Source: a bacterium
GTDB lineage: Bacteria > Moduliflexota > Moduliflexia > Moduliflexales > JAUQPW01
Direction of reading: 5' to 3'
Length of the DNA stretch: 37,083 nucleotides
Assembly (NCBI GenBank): GCA_030550175.1
Contig: JAUQPW010000052.1
Coordinates: forward strand, 1-37,083
The notes beneath the pieces are model-generated. The model did no database searches. It had not been told where the DNA came from and worked only from the letters and a program-made list of their open reading frames with translations. The position numbers were made by a program, and so were the translations under genes. The first letter of the stretch is position 1, and each line of letters starts with the position of its first letter. Shown piece after piece: positions 1 to 7,966 of the stretch.

Positions 1-66
1 TCCAGTTACTTCGATAAGGATGAGAGAATCATTAAAGAATTGACGATAAATATTAGTAAATTGTAA
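1..66 (+). CDS. C-terminal tail of an unidentified protein (cut by window edge)
   Basis: Frame 1 is open from the first base to a TAA at 64-66 and gives 21 residues ending in INISKL. The next gene begins at once in the same frame (GTG at 67 or ATG at 73), so the two are probably co-transcribed. The fragment is too short to assign to a family. Only its position upstream of the TPR gene and aroQ can be stated. Confidence 0.5.
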   Translation, partial: SSYFDKDERIIKELTINISKL

Positions 67-72
67 GTGCCT

Positions 73-1848
73 ATGGCCTTAGATCAAGAGCTGGTTGCTC
101 AGATTGATAAATGCAAGGCGATTTTACAAAAAGATCCGAACTCCAAGGAGTTTTTGACTCTGGCGGAGCTTTATCGGAGGTTAGGGGTTGCCGAAGAGGC
201 CCACAGGGTTCTTCGGGAAGGGCTTAAAAGGCATCCGAATTTCGTGGAGGCCAGGGTCGCTTTGGCCAGATTATTACTGACCCAGGGAGATACGGCCAAA
301 GCTGCCCAGGAATTTGAGACGGTCGTTCGCCAGGATCCGGGAAATTTCCTCTCCTATAAGTTGCTGGGTGAAATTGCCATGCAGAAAAACGACCTGGAGA
401 AGGCAGCAGAACGATTTGGAGCTGCTTATAAGATCAAGCCCGATGATCAGGAATGCAAGGTCATGTTAGATTATATAGGAAGCCTCCTGGGTCGAAATGT
501 TTTCCCTCAGATAGCTACTCCCACAACCCCAACTAAGGAAACTTCCTCCACACGGGAAAGTCCTAAACCGGTGGAAAAGACGACTCCGGGCAAGCCGCCC
601 CCTCCACCTTCTAAACCTCAGAAGAAACCCATTGTTGAAGAATTAGAGGAATTGGATGAGCTGGGTATGGCCGAAGAAGCTCCGGTGATAGAAAAGTCTA
701 AAGCTTCGGTGAAACCGAAAAAGGGAACCCCTGAAATTACAGAGGAGTTGGAAGAGGCTGAAATCCTTGAAGAGGTAGAGGGAGTCGATGGGGAAGATCT
801 GGAAGAGTTTGAACCTGCTGAAGTGGAAGAAAGGTTCGACGAAATAACCGTTGGGGAGGAGGAGGATTTTGAATTTGAAGAATCTGAGCTTGAGACGGTG
901 AGTTCCGATGAGGTTTTAACCGATGAAGAGATAGAGACCCCTGAGGAATCCGAAGAAGGTGTAACCCCTTCTGTTTCCGGTCAAATAAAAGGATCGGGTA
1001 AGGAGGTTACCGAAGAGGATATCGTCGCCGAGATCTTCCAGGACTTATCCGAAAGCGAGTATACGCAGAGGGAGGAAACAGAGGAAGAAATTTCTGTCTC
1101 AGAAGGAAAGGATTTGGCCGAAACCCTGGGCTTGTTTAAAGAAGAGTCGGATACCGAAGAAACTTCAGGTGTTGGCGAGATAGAGGAATTTGAAGAGGTG
1201 GAAGCATCGGAGCAGGCAGATTTCGAAGAGGAAATAGGGGTGATCGATGAGGTGGAAGAAGAGGAGGAAATAGGCATCACCGAAGACCTGGAAGAAGTCG
1301 AACCTTTAGAAGAGGTAGAAGTTGAATCTTCTGGGGAATTGCAGGAAGAGGAAGAGACCTCTTCCATATTTAAGGACTTTGGAATCAGCCCGGAAGGGAA
1401 AGAGGAGTCCGTAACCTTGGAAGAGGGAGAGGGAGATGTATTTAAGGATTTTGATTTTGATGCCTTTGAAAAAGAGTTAATGGCGGAAAAAAGTGCTGCC
1501 AAAGCTGCGTCGGCCAGGAAGTCCGAAATCGAAGAAGACACCCTAGAATCCTTTTCTGAAGAAGAGGAAATTGCCCGGGAAGAAGGGATTGAATCGACGG
1601 AGTTAGAAGAAGTTTTTACCACCGATGCAGAGGAAGAAGAAAAGCCCGTCAGGAACTCCTTGGAGGGTTCCGGTATCGAAGAAGTTCCATCGGCTCCCCT
1701 GGCAGATCAGTATATAAAGCAAAATCTTTTAGAGAAAGCCATTCATATTTACAGGACTTTATTGAAAACCTCTCCCGGCAATAAAACCATTCGACAACGT
1801 CTGGAAGAAACTCTGGCCCTTAAGTCCTACTTGGAAGAAGAGAGTTAA
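73..1848 (+). CDS. TPR protein with a long acidic linker
   Basis: The product has 591 residues from the ATG at 73. A GTG at 67, directly after the previous stop, would add two residues, and neither start has a clear ribosome binding site. Residues 1-135 read as about three to four TPR helices, with patterns such as FLTLAELYRRLG and EARVALARLLLTQGD. Residues 150-200 are Pro/Lys/Thr-rich. About 200-540 are extremely Glu/Asp-rich and contain little hydrophobic sequence. The last 50 residues (ADQYIKQNLLEKAIHIYRTL) form one more TPR-like hairpin. No signal peptide or membrane segment is visible, so a cytoplasmic scaffold is likely. TPR modules bind proteins; the partner is unknown. The stop lies 2 nt before aroQ, which indicates an operon. 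The very biased composition creates a false Ser-rich frame on the opposite strand. Confidence 0.85.
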   Translation: MALDQELVAQIDKCKAILQKDPNSKEFLTLAELYRRLGVAEEAHRVLREGLKRHPNFVEARVALARLLLTQGDTAKAAQEFETVVRQDPGNFLSYKLLGEIAMQKNDLEKAAERFGAAYKIKPDDQECKVMLDYIGSLLGRNVFPQIATPTTPTKETSSTRESPKPVEKTTPGKPPPPPSKPQKKPIVEELEELDELGMAEEAPVIEKSKASVKPKKGTPEITEELEEAEILEEVEGVDGEDLEEFEPAEVEERFDEITVGEEEDFEFEESELETVSSDEVLTDEEIETPEESEEGVTPSVSGQIKGSGKEVTEEDIVAEIFQDLSESEYTQREETEEEISVSEGKDLAETLGLFKEESDTEETSGVGEIEEFEEVEASEQADFEEEIGVIDEVEEEEEIGITEDLEEVEPLEEVEVESSGELQEEEETSSIFKDFGISPEGKEESVTLEEGEGDVFKDFDFDAFEKELMAEKSAAKAASARKSEIEEDTLESFSEEEEIAREEGIESTELEEVFTTDAEEEEKPVRNSLEGSGIEEVPSAPLADQYIKQNLLEKAIHIYRTLLKTSPGNKTIRQRLEETLALKSYLEEES

Positions 1849-1850
1849 AA

Positions 1851-2294
1851 GTGCCTAATATCCTGGTTATTCATGGACCTAATCTCAATATGCTGGGGAT
1901 CAGGGAGCCCGGTATTTATGGAAGCGAAACCCTTGAGGTGATTAATGAGCAAATCCATCGCCATGCGACTTCTAAGGGCCTTTCCCTTCAAATTATCCAA
2001 TCAAATCATGAAGGGGAAATTGTTGAGGCCATACAAAAAGCCTATAATACGGTGGATGTAATTATTCTTAATGCAGGGGCTTATACCCACACAAGCCTGG
2101 CCATTCGAGATGCAATTTCTGCGGTTAAAATTCCTGTTATAGAGGTTCACCTTTCGAATATCTATAGTCGCGAAGAATTCCGTCACAAATCCATGATATC
2201 ACCGGTAGCCGTTGGGCAAATAAGCGGCTTCGGCTCCTACAGCTATATACTCGGTATTGAAGCAGCGGCCGAACTGATCAGGCGTAAAACATAA
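1851..2294 (+). CDS. aroQ: 3-dehydroquinate dehydratase, type II
   Basis: This 147-residue protein matches the usual length of the small type II enzymes. It converts 3-dehydroquinate to 3-dehydroshikimate in the shikimate pathway in the cytoplasm. The N-terminal GPNLNMLGIREPGIYG signature carries the catalytic Tyr. NAGAYTHTSLAIRDA and EVHLSNIYSREEFRHKS carry the conserved Asn, His and Arg of the active site, followed by GQISGFGSYSY. The start is GTG, 2 nt after the TPR gene stop, with a purine-rich GGAAGAAGAGAG upstream. The gene is co-directional with accB, recalling the common aroQ...accB arrangement, although the usual pepP, efp and accC are missing here. Confidence 0.96.
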   Translation: MPNILVIHGPNLNMLGIREPGIYGSETLEVINEQIHRHATSKGLSLQIIQSNHEGEIVEAIQKAYNTVDVIILNAGAYTHTSLAIRDAISAVKIPVIEVHLSNIYSREEFRHKSMISPVAVGQISGFGSYSYILGIEAAAELIRRKT

Positions 2295-2332
2295 CTATAC
2301 GGCCTGTTTACCATGTATGCTGTTCACCACCT

Positions 2333-2833
2333 ATGAATCTGGATAAGTTGCGTAAAATCTTAGAGATAGTAGATAAGATGAATCTAGCCGAGATCGAGCT
2401 AGAAATGGAGGATTTAAAACTTAAGCTTAAGAAACCTACCGGTTTATCGTCTTTACAACCCCTGCCGCCCCCCTCTATTTCCTCTACATTATCCCCCGTA
2501 GGACAGCCTACTTTCCCTGTGGCGGCTCCTGTAAGTCTGCAAACTCCGGCAGAACCTCTGGCGGAAAAAATTAAAATCGAAAGCAGAGATAAGCTCGTGA
2601 CGGTTCGATCTCCTATTATTGGAACCTTTTATCGAGCTCCTTCTCCCGATGCAGACCCTTATGTGAAGGTAGGAGATATGGTATCTAAAGGACAGGTTCT
2701 TTGCATAGTGGAGGCCATGAAGATCATGAACGAGATCGAAAGTGAATACGATGGAAGGATCATATCGATCCTGGTTGAGAATGAACAACCTGTGGAGTAT
2801 GATCAGGAGCTTTTTTTGATCGAACCAAAATAA
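2333..2833 (+). CDS. accB: Biotin carboxyl carrier protein of acetyl-CoA carboxylase
   Basis: This 166-residue protein carries biotin between the carboxylase and transferase parts of acetyl-CoA carboxylase in fatty-acid synthesis. The N-terminal helix (LDKLRKILEIVDKMNLAEIELE), a Pro/Ser-rich linker (residues about 40-85) and the C-terminal biotinyl domain are in the usual order. VEAMKIMNEI holds the biotinylated Lys, and PIIGTFYRAPSPD is also typical. The start is ATG at 2333, 38 nt after aroQ, with no obvious Shine-Dalgarno (upstream is CACCACCT). The biotin carboxylase gene accC, usually next, is not here; RNase J follows on the opposite strand, so accC must lie elsewhere. Confidence 0.96.
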   Translation: MNLDKLRKILEIVDKMNLAEIELEMEDLKLKLKKPTGLSSLQPLPPPSISSTLSPVGQPTFPVAAPVSLQTPAEPLAEKIKIESRDKLVTVRSPIIGTFYRAPSPDADPYVKVGDMVSKGQVLCIVEAMKIMNEIESEYDGRIISILVENEQPVEYDQELFLIEPK

Positions 2834-2862
2834 CTACTCAGAACCCGGCACCCAGTGCTTAT

Positions 2863-4557
2863 TTACAATTCCATAATAAGGAGCGAGATCATAGGACGTT
2901 TTTTGATGCGCTTTGAGAAAAATTTGGTCAACCGGCTACGAATCCTGGCCTCGATTTCAGGGACTTCGAGTTTGAGTTCCGGATTCATTTCCTGAATTTC
3001 TTTAATAATAAGTTGTTTGGCTTCCTCGATGAGCTCGGTGGATTCCTTGACGAACATAAAACCGCGGGAAGCAATTTCCGGTCCTGTGATGATTTTGCCA
3101 TCTTCCTTACTTAAAACCAGTCCTATGATAACAATTCCCTCATCGGCCAACCGCTGCCGATCCCGGAGCAGGATATCACTGGCGGTTTCTATGCCTTTTC
3201 CATCGACAAATACTCGCCCTGTATGAACTTTTCCGGCAATGGTGGCCGTCTCTTTGGTTATCCGAATGACATCCCCATTTTCTGCTAATAAGATACGATC
3301 TGAGGGAATTCCCACACTTTCGGCCAGTTGAGCGTGCCAGGCGAGCTGGCGATATTCCCCATGGACCGGGACGAAATACTTAGGACGAACCAGGTTGATC
3401 ATGAGTTTTAACTCTTCCTGGGAAGCATGTCCTGAAACATGGGTATTTGAGGCTTCTCCGTATAAAACATCTACTTTCTTTCTAAAAAGGTGATTAACAA
3501 CTCTGGCAATAGACCTTTCATTACCCGGAATGATGCGGGCCGAAATAATTACGGTATCTCCTGGTTGTAATTTAAATTGTTTGTACTCATCTACGGCCAT
3601 TCGGGATAAGGCGGACATGGGTTCGCCCTGACTTCCCGTAGTAAGGATCACCACGCCATTAGGAGGATAATGATCAATTTCATGAAATTTAATTAACGTT
3701 CCTTTTGGGATATGCAGGTATCCGAGTTCCAGGGCAATATTCACATTTGTAATCATGCTCTTACCACTAATAATGACCTTTTTATTGAGGCGATGGGCGA
3801 TATCGATGATATGCTGGATGCGATGAATATGAGAGGCAAAGCAGGCGATGATAATACGTTTTTTGGCGTTCTGGAATATATTTCCCAGGGCGTCTCCTAC
3901 CACCTTTTCCGAAGGCGTATATCCTTTACGTCCTGCATTGGTGCTGTCCGATAATAAGAGAAGAACCCCCTCTGCGCCATATAAAGCGAACCGGTGAAAT
4001 TGGGTAGGCTCTCCATACATGGGAGTTTGATCTAGTTTGAAATCCCCAGTATGAATAATGGAACCGATGGGGGTCTGGATGGCAAGTCCTACACCCCCGA
4101 CAATACTATGGGTAATTCCGATAAGCTCCACATGAAAATGTTCTGTTTTAAAACTTTCCCCGGCCTCCAGGGGGATTAATCGGGCTTTTTTGGAAAGTTT
4201 ATACTCCCGGAGTTTAGAATCAACCAATCCGATGGTTAAGGGGGTCCCATATACGGGAACCTCTATACTTCTTAATAAGAAGGGAAGAGCGCCGATATGA
4301 TCCTCATGCCCATGGGTTAAAACAATGGCTTTGACCAGCTCTTTGTTCTCCAGAAGGTAAGTCATATCTGGAATAACCAGGTCGATGCCGTGCATGTCCT
4401 CTTCAGGGAACATGAGCCCTGCATCGATTACGATCATCTCATTCCGGTGTTGCAAGAGCATCATATTTAGTCCGATCTCTCCCAGACCTCCCAGGGGAAT
4501 TATAGAGATGGTCGATTCATCTCCTTGTAGTGGTTGAGTACTGTTAAGTTCTAGCAT
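2863..4557 (-). CDS. rnj: Ribonuclease J
   Basis: RNase J is a Zn-dependent metallo-beta-lactamase/beta-CASP nuclease for 5'-3' and endonucleolytic RNA decay. The protein has 564 residues from the ATG at 4557. A TTG at 4578 would add seven residues, but its purine-rich site lies too close. Near the N-terminus IIPLGGLGEIGLNMM precedes the metal motif LTHGHEDHIGALP. HTGDFKLDQTP, the beta-CASP segment with TTGSQGEPMSALSRMA, and VSGHASQEELK then PVHGEYR follow in order. The C-terminal domain is present (RSRLTKFFSKRIKKRP). Its 5' end overlaps the end of rsmA by 14 nt, indicating translational coupling in a three-gene operon. It converges with accB across 29 nt with no clear terminator. Confidence 0.95.
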   Translation of the reverse strand: MLELNSTQPLQGDESTISIIPLGGLGEIGLNMMLLQHRNEMIVIDAGLMFPEEDMHGIDLVIPDMTYLLENKELVKAIVLTHGHEDHIGALPFLLRSIEVPVYGTPLTIGLVDSKLREYKLSKKARLIPLEAGESFKTEHFHVELIGITHSIVGGVGLAIQTPIGSIIHTGDFKLDQTPMYGEPTQFHRFALYGAEGVLLLLSDSTNAGRKGYTPSEKVVGDALGNIFQNAKKRIIIACFASHIHRIQHIIDIAHRLNKKVIISGKSMITNVNIALELGYLHIPKGTLIKFHEIDHYPPNGVVILTTGSQGEPMSALSRMAVDEYKQFKLQPGDTVIISARIIPGNERSIARVVNHLFRKKVDVLYGEASNTHVSGHASQEELKLMINLVRPKYFVPVHGEYRQLAWHAQLAESVGIPSDRILLAENGDVIRITKETATIAGKVHTGRVFVDGKGIETASDILLRDRQRLADEGIVIIGLVLSKEDGKIITGPEIASRGFMFVKESTELIEEAKQLIIKEIQEMNPELKLEVPEIEARIRSRLTKFFSKRIKKRPMISLLIMEL

Positions 4558-5377
4558 GTATAGAATCTCTGTATTCAAATTCCTTTCTCCGTTCTACCAG
4601 ATAATTACTGAGAAGGACGAATTTTTCGACGGATAAAGCTTCTCCACGGAGGTAAGGCGGAATATGGAGTTCTTCTAAAGCCTTATCCAGTAAAAGGGGT
4701 GAATAAATTAGATTAAGATGCGACTTGAGGGTATTCCGCAGGGTTTTTCTCCTTTGAGAAAACGCCTGTTTAATTAACTTAAGAAGATGGTTTAGATCTT
4801 TAACTTCAAATCTCGGTTTATCCAATATGATAAATTTAAGGACTGCTGAATCCACTTCAGGAGGCGGATTAAAAGCCTCGGGGGGGACCGTAAAACAGAA
4901 TTTAATTTCACTCCATAACTGACAGACAATGGATAAGTATCCGTACGCTTTTCCTCCAGGTTGGGCAATCACCCGTTCGGCCACCTCTTTCTGAAACATA
5001 AGGGTCATAGTGGAAAAAAAGGTTCTGTTCTCCAGAAGATGAAGGAGAATAGGAGTGGCCACATAGTAGGGAAGGTTGGCTATAACTTTTACCTTTTTCT
5101 GAAGCCCCAATTTTTCATAGTCCATCTTAAGGGCATCCGCTTGGATGATTTGAACATGGGGTACATCGGCGAAGATGGTTTTTAAATGCCGACAAAGTGA
5201 TTCATCTAACTCGATGGCTATCAACCGGGAAACTATTTTCGATAAAGGTTTTGTTAAAGCCCCCAAACCGGGACCTATCTCAAGAACAGTATCTTCGGGA
5301 TGAACTTCGGAGGTTTGGATAATTTTTTGGATCACCCACGGGTTGACCAAAAAGTGTTGTCCCAATCGTTTTCTCAT
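4544..5377 (-). CDS. rsmA: 16S rRNA (adenine1518/1519-N6) dimethyltransferase
   Basis: RsmA (KsgA) dimethylates two adjacent adenines in helix 45 of 16S rRNA during small-subunit assembly, using SAM. The 277-residue length is normal. The N-terminal KRLGQHFLVNPWVIQKI, SAM motif I LEIGPGLGALTKPL, motif IV NLPYYVATPILLHLL (the catalytic N-L-P-Y), and AFNPPPEVDSAVLKF with AFSQRRKTLRNTL at the C-terminal side are all in place. The ATG overlaps the stop of the upstream zinc-ribbon gene as TAATG, and its 3' end overlaps RNase J. The pairing of rRNA maturation with RNase J suggests an RNA-metabolism operon. Confidence 0.97.
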   Translation of the reverse strand: MRKRLGQHFLVNPWVIQKIIQTSEVHPEDTVLEIGPGLGALTKPLSKIVSRLIAIELDESLCRHLKTIFADVPHVQIIQADALKMDYEKLGLQKKVKVIANLPYYVATPILLHLLENRTFFSTMTLMFQKEVAERVIAQPGGKAYGYLSIVCQLWSEIKFCFTVPPEAFNPPPEVDSAVLKFIILDKPRFEVKDLNHLLKLIKQAFSQRRKTLRNTLKSHLNLIYSPLLLDKALEELHIPPYLRGEALSVEKFVLLSNYLVERRKEFEYRDSIHART

Positions 5378-7428
5378 TATTTAAGCTCGCTGATCAGCCA
5401 GGGACTTTTAAAAAGCTTATCCTGACATTGAGCTTCATATTTTTTAAGAATCCAGGTTCTTTTTTTATTTGGATTGTTCTTTTCTTGAAGTTCAACAAGG
5501 GCATTTCTTTTTACAGAAGAAAACAGGCACTTTGGATCTGTAGATAAATTCTGGAGATGCTCCGAGTTTTTAAAATAGAGAGGGATATCTTTAAAAATTT
5601 TTTCCACGTCTTCAAGTTGTTTCTTCATGAAAGTTAAATCGGCATTCAACTGAGAAATTTCAGCTTTTAATCGTTCTACTGGAGAACGGGTTGGATCCTC
5701 AAGATCCGTAGCCAATTCATATTGTTTTTCTATTTCGGCTATTTTTTTCCTGAGTTCCTCTATCTGAGGAGTATATTGATTTTCCAGATTATTGATGTAT
5801 TTCTGCTGTTCAACCTGTGCCGCTTTAAGGTCGTCCTCGTTCTTGGAGATTTGATTTAGCAATTTTTTCTCTTTTTGAACATTGGTCATATAAAGAGATT
5901 TACCCAGAGAATCGGTTCGATCTATATTTTCCCTTTGGATCTGGATAGCTTTCGCCAAATCTTCGCGTAAAGCCTTCCCTTTCTCCTGGAAGGCCACGAC
6001 CTTTGCCAGGCTTTCTTTCTTCTTACTCTCCAATTCAAGAAGTAGCTCCCGGAGGTCTGCCCTTGCTTTTTCTAAAGAATCTTTAAGGATCTTTGAGGGA
6101 ACTTTATTGGATTCATACTGTTTAATCTGTGTGGTTTTTAAGTTGAGTTGTTCTTCCATCGATCGGATGGTTTGTTGGAGTTCTGCCCTTCTCTGGATAA
6201 GACTTCCCAGATTTTGCTGATCGTAGGGATTATCTATTTGTAACAGCTTTCCTTCCCCTATTTTTGGAAAGTTTGGTGTGGTAGATATCAAATTAAGAAT
6301 TTCGTGATCCTCATATTTGGCAGCTACTAAACCCAGATGGACGATTTCTTCCGGATCGGATTCCTCTTTGGCGATAAGCTGAGAATACTGTTTCAAAAGT
6401 TTTTCATGGCTAGACGGCAAAATAACTTTAGCCAGTATTCCTAAACCCAAAAGTCCGACCAGGACCATCAAAGCTTGAACCAGGATATTTTTTCGTTTTA
6501 CTAATTTCTTTTGTAAATCGGAGCCGGGGCCTTTTTCGGCCAGGGCATCCAAAGCTTTTTCTAAATCAGAGAAATCTGTGGTTGAACCGAATACTGAGGG
6601 GTTTATAATCGTTTTACTCGGTTCCTTAATGAGAGTTTTATCCGGCTCCTTGATGAGAGTTTTATCCGGTTCTTTTGAAGGGGTCGCCGCCCATGGTGCG
6701 ATTTTAGTTTTATCTCGTAGTTGTTGAGCCTGAATTTTTTTCAATTCTTTCTCAACCTCTTTATCCTGGGGATCCAGCTTTCGACCGCAAATATAGCAGG
6801 TATCCCTTCCTAAAGTAAGACTTTGGACACAACACGAGGTCAAGGGCTGTCCTTCTGCTGTTCCTATATCTGGCGTATCCTCCATGAGGGGTGGCTCTTT
6901 GGCCACAGGTTCCAGGGAAGTCTTGCGGAGGTTGAACTCTTCTCCGAAAGAAATTCGGGTGATCTCATCCTCAGGACGATCCCTATAAGTCTCGGTAGTC
7001 ATTTTCACGGTTTTAGGAGTTAGAGGTACATCTTTATCGGGCCCTTCTAGGGGTTGGGTAGTAGATATTCCCTCATCTTTTGATGGGGAAGATTTGTTCT
7101 CTTCTAGAGTTAACGATCCCAAATTAAGATCTACAAGGGTTTCTTGAGGTTGAGTTAGTTCAAAATTTAGTGGGTCTAGAGAAGGTATGTTTTCAGTTTT
7201 AGGTTCTTGATAATCCTTAGATTTTATTTTTTCTACGGATTCGGATGGAGAATTCTCCGGAGGTATAAGAAGCGCGTCTAAATCCATATCCAGTTCAAAA
7301 TGATTTTTGGTTTCCTGGTCTGGTTTAAATAAAGTCCCACACTGGCTACATCGGATTGTCTTTTTCTGATTATCTTCACTTTCTTTTATAACCTGCGAAG
7401 CATGGCAATTCGGGCAATTAATTGTCAT
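5377..7428 (-). CDS. Zinc-ribbon, single-TM, coiled-coil protein (MJ0042-type finger)
   Basis: The protein has 683 residues and no recognised enzyme domain. Residues 5-30 form an N-terminal zinc ribbon (CPNC...CSQC; Cys5, 8, 27, 30) of the MJ0042 type. About 40-195 is acidic and disordered. A second cysteine group follows (Cys199/200 and CYIC at 211-214). Residues 253-276 are tandem EPDKTLIK repeats. One hydrophobic helix lies at about 314-336. About 345-625 is a long charged region with strong coiled-coil character, and a 40-residue basic tail ends the protein. With no N-terminal signal, the finger is probably cytoplasmic and the coiled coil periplasmic. The ATG at 7428 has AGGAG 9 nt upstream. 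It is the first gene of the operon with rsmA and RNase J, overlapping rsmA by one base. The function is unknown; similar finger/TM/coiled-coil architectures occur in deltaproteobacterial membrane proteins. Confidence 0.85.
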   Translation of the reverse strand: MTINCPNCHASQVIKESEDNQKKTIRCSQCGTLFKPDQETKNHFELDMDLDALLIPPENSPSESVEKIKSKDYQEPKTENIPSLDPLNFELTQPQETLVDLNLGSLTLEENKSSPSKDEGISTTQPLEGPDKDVPLTPKTVKMTTETYRDRPEDEITRISFGEEFNLRKTSLEPVAKEPPLMEDTPDIGTAEGQPLTSCCVQSLTLGRDTCYICGRKLDPQDKEVEKELKKIQAQQLRDKTKIAPWAATPSKEPDKTLIKEPDKTLIKEPSKTIINPSVFGSTTDFSDLEKALDALAEKGPGSDLQKKLVKRKNILVQALMVLVGLLGLGILAKVILPSSHEKLLKQYSQLIAKEESDPEEIVHLGLVAAKYEDHEILNLISTTPNFPKIGEGKLLQIDNPYDQQNLGSLIQRRAELQQTIRSMEEQLNLKTTQIKQYESNKVPSKILKDSLEKARADLRELLLELESKKKESLAKVVAFQEKGKALREDLAKAIQIQRENIDRTDSLGKSLYMTNVQKEKKLLNQISKNEDDLKAAQVEQQKYINNLENQYTPQIEELRKKIAEIEKQYELATDLEDPTRSPVERLKAEISQLNADLTFMKKQLEDVEKIFKDIPLYFKNSEHLQNLSTDPKCLFSSVKRNALVELQEKNNPNKKRTWILKKYEAQCQDKLFKSPWLISELK

Positions 7429-7491
7429 AGCTAAGTTCTCCTCAATAGGAAGAGGGCTTTATTGCCTCGTTCTAAATATATATAAATGTAA

Positions 7492-7520
7492 TTGACAATT
7501 TCCGGCGAATTAATTATATA
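7492..7520 (+). promoter_or_regulatory. Sigma-70-type promoter candidate
   Basis: A perfect -35 hexamer TTGACA (7492-7497) is followed, after exactly 17 nt, by TATATA (7515-7520). Transcription would start near 7527 and run rightward. The nearest start codon in that direction is about 440 nt away (7967), implying a long leader or a separate small transcript. Confidence 0.5.
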
Positions 7521-7537
7521 ACATTTTCATATTGTAA

Positions 7538-7551
7538 TACTTTACAAAGTA
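7538..7551. promoter_or_regulatory. Small dyad at the predicted transcription start
   Basis: TACTTT-AC-AAAGTA is a perfect 6-bp inverted repeat with a 2-nt centre, 18 nt past the -10 box at 7515-7520. A second copy of GTAATAC follows as a direct repeat with 15-nt spacing (7534 and 7549). The position suits an operator, but AT-rich sequence makes chance likely. Confidence 0.25.
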
Positions 7552-7966
7552 ATACAAAATTCATACCGGCGACTCAGGAAACAAATAGGTCATCTTATAT
7601 TACTTTGGTCTAGTGCTAATATTTAATAATATTTAAGTGTAACAGCGTTTATTCTATTTGCAATCATTTTTTTTAAATGAAGAAGATGACTTTGTATTCC
7701 TAGGGGGAAGAGGGTTGAGGTTTTTAAACAGAAAAGAGGAAGATACCCAGGCGGTAGCCGTAGGTTTCTGATACTGGATGTGGAATTCCTGAGAAGAGCT
7801 TAAACTAAAGTTTTCAATCCATTTTTTAAAAGTATGCTTAGATTAACCCTTAGTCGTAAGATCATAATTTCCCTGGATGGAACTATAGAGGTTCCAGGTG
7901 AGGAAGGTAAAGATACTGTTTTACAGTATTTCTTCCGGTCGTATGGAAGAAAGGAGGCTAAGCCAT

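Larger units (their letters stand above)
7429..7966. other. 538-bp non-coding divergent region
   Basis: No convincing gene is present between the divergent zinc-ribbon gene and the response regulator. The left half is AT-rich and contains a plus-strand promoter-like pair (7492-7520) with a small dyad just downstream (7538-7551). The right half is less AT-rich. A weak hairpin (TGGAAC...GTTCCA, about 7878-7896) lies near the regulator. A GTG at 7898 opens the regulator's frame, but its real start is at 7967. The length leaves room for a long leader or a small RNA, which cannot be decided from sequence alone. Confidence 0.5.

Noticed and set aside
981..1622. 213-codon minus-strand open frame, Ser-rich
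   Set aside because: It is the complement of the Glu-rich linker of the TPR gene (GAA/GAG read as TTC/CTC gives Ser/Phe-rich sequence). It has no family or ribosome binding site.
7898..7966. GTG start for the response regulator
   Set aside because: The extension does not resemble a receiver domain, and AAGGAGG lies at the ideal distance from the ATG at 7967.
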